DNA of 64,000 nt from Pelotalea chapellei. GTDB taxonomy: Bacteria; Desulfobacterota; Desulfuromonadia; Geobacterales; Pseudopelobacteraceae. The stretch is from assembly GCF_018531195.1 (NCBI RefSeq), contig NZ_JAHDYS010000003.1:62001-126000 (forward strand), read 5' to 3'. A program made the position numbers and the translations under genes. The notes beneath the pieces were generated by a model. That model saw nothing but the letters and a program-made list of their open reading frames with translations, was not told the origin of the DNA and made no database searches. Below, piece after piece: positions 63,660-64,000 of this stretch; position 1 is the stretch's first letter, and every line of letters begins with the position of its first letter.

Positions 63660-63949
63660 GCATTTATTTATATTATCTATTGACATTATAGACAATAACT
63701 ATTCCAGCGGCGCCATATCCCCTTTCACGATGTTATCCGCCTTCCGCCTACCACAGAAATGCAAGAACATTAAAAATTACATGGACAGCATCCACATTGA
63801 TGTCTAAAATTTCTTTCCTCTTTATGGGGAAAGACATCCATGAGGCGCTGAAAGAAAAATCATGGTAATCTACCATTTAATCTTGCCCCCCTGGATTTAA
63901 CGGGTTTTCTATTTAAGAGCCATCTGTAACCTGCTTAAGGATAAAAAAA

Positions 63950-64000
63950 ATGCTTATGACAATCTCATATATTGCTATGGTTTTACTGCTCGTACTGGCC
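63950..64000 (+). CDS. Start of an unidentified gene (cut by window end)
   Basis: ATG 63950 follows AAGGA with 8 nt spacing. Only 17 codons are visible; they are hydrophobic (MLMTISYIAMVLLLVLA), suggesting a signal peptide or membrane segment. Identity cannot be inferred. Confidence 0.45.
   Translation, partial: MLMTISYIAMVLLLVLA

Overview
The window reads as chromosome of a Geobacter-like Desulfuromonadota bacterium (Geobacter / Pelobacter propionicus relatives). This is inferred from a GEMM-I riboswitch of the Geobacter cyclic AMP-GMP type, a PEP-CTERM/exosortase-type exopolysaccharide locus, a B12-dependent class II ribonucleotide reductase, and several families of short dispersed palindromic repeats. 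No database search was possible; every family name rests on motifs and family knowledge.

Layout. 1-3.8 kb (minus strand): a truncated PIN-PhoH ATPase gene, a small lipoprotein, a cysteine desulfurase and a secreted beta-helix protein. 4.1-6.3 kb: nrdJ with a promoter that overlaps a possible NrdR site. 6.4-9.5 kb: repeat-rich accessory DNA (339-bp tandem units, a 209-bp direct-repeat pair) around a DMT transporter, an 82-codon gene and a nuclease fragment. 10-13.7 kb: a large secreted DUF4091/GH123-like protein. 13.8-36.9 kb (minus strand): a 17-gene exopolysaccharide locus running from prsT (TPR lipoprotein) through the initiating sugar transferase, export protein, chain-length protein, tyrosine kinase, secretion ATPase, outer-membrane barrel, O-antigen-ligase-like protein, flippase and seven glycosyltransferases, with a second DUF4091 protein embedded. 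The exosortase itself is not in the window.

37-50.3 kb: a PEP-CTERM neighbourhood. It holds a CAAX-protease-like protein and four PEP-CTERM substrate genes. Three of these have very good sigma-54 promoters, and one is broken by a one-base shift in an A7 tract. It also holds a seven-gene operon (FtsX-type ABC permease, ATPase, HlyD adaptor, TolC channel, ThiF/E1-like enzyme, GAF protein, nitroreductase) and two tandem LuxI-like exosortase-associated acyltransferases behind a cGAMP-type riboswitch with its own terminator. This part is the best candidate for an undescribed system: a cyclic-dinucleotide-controlled acyltransferase pair beside a putative small-molecule tailoring and export operon.

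50.3-58.6 kb: a PilZ protein, tRNA-Asp, a thioesterase, and a large multi-PAS histidine kinase followed by three response regulators, two of them with HD-GYP-type output. With the riboswitch and PilZ protein this makes the right half rich in cyclic-dinucleotide signalling. 58.9-63.5 kb: a small cysteine-paired secreted protein and a complete sulfate/thiosulfate ABC transporter (sbp-cysT-cysW-cysA, minus strand) interrupted by two dispersed repeats. The last 51 bases begin another plus-strand gene.
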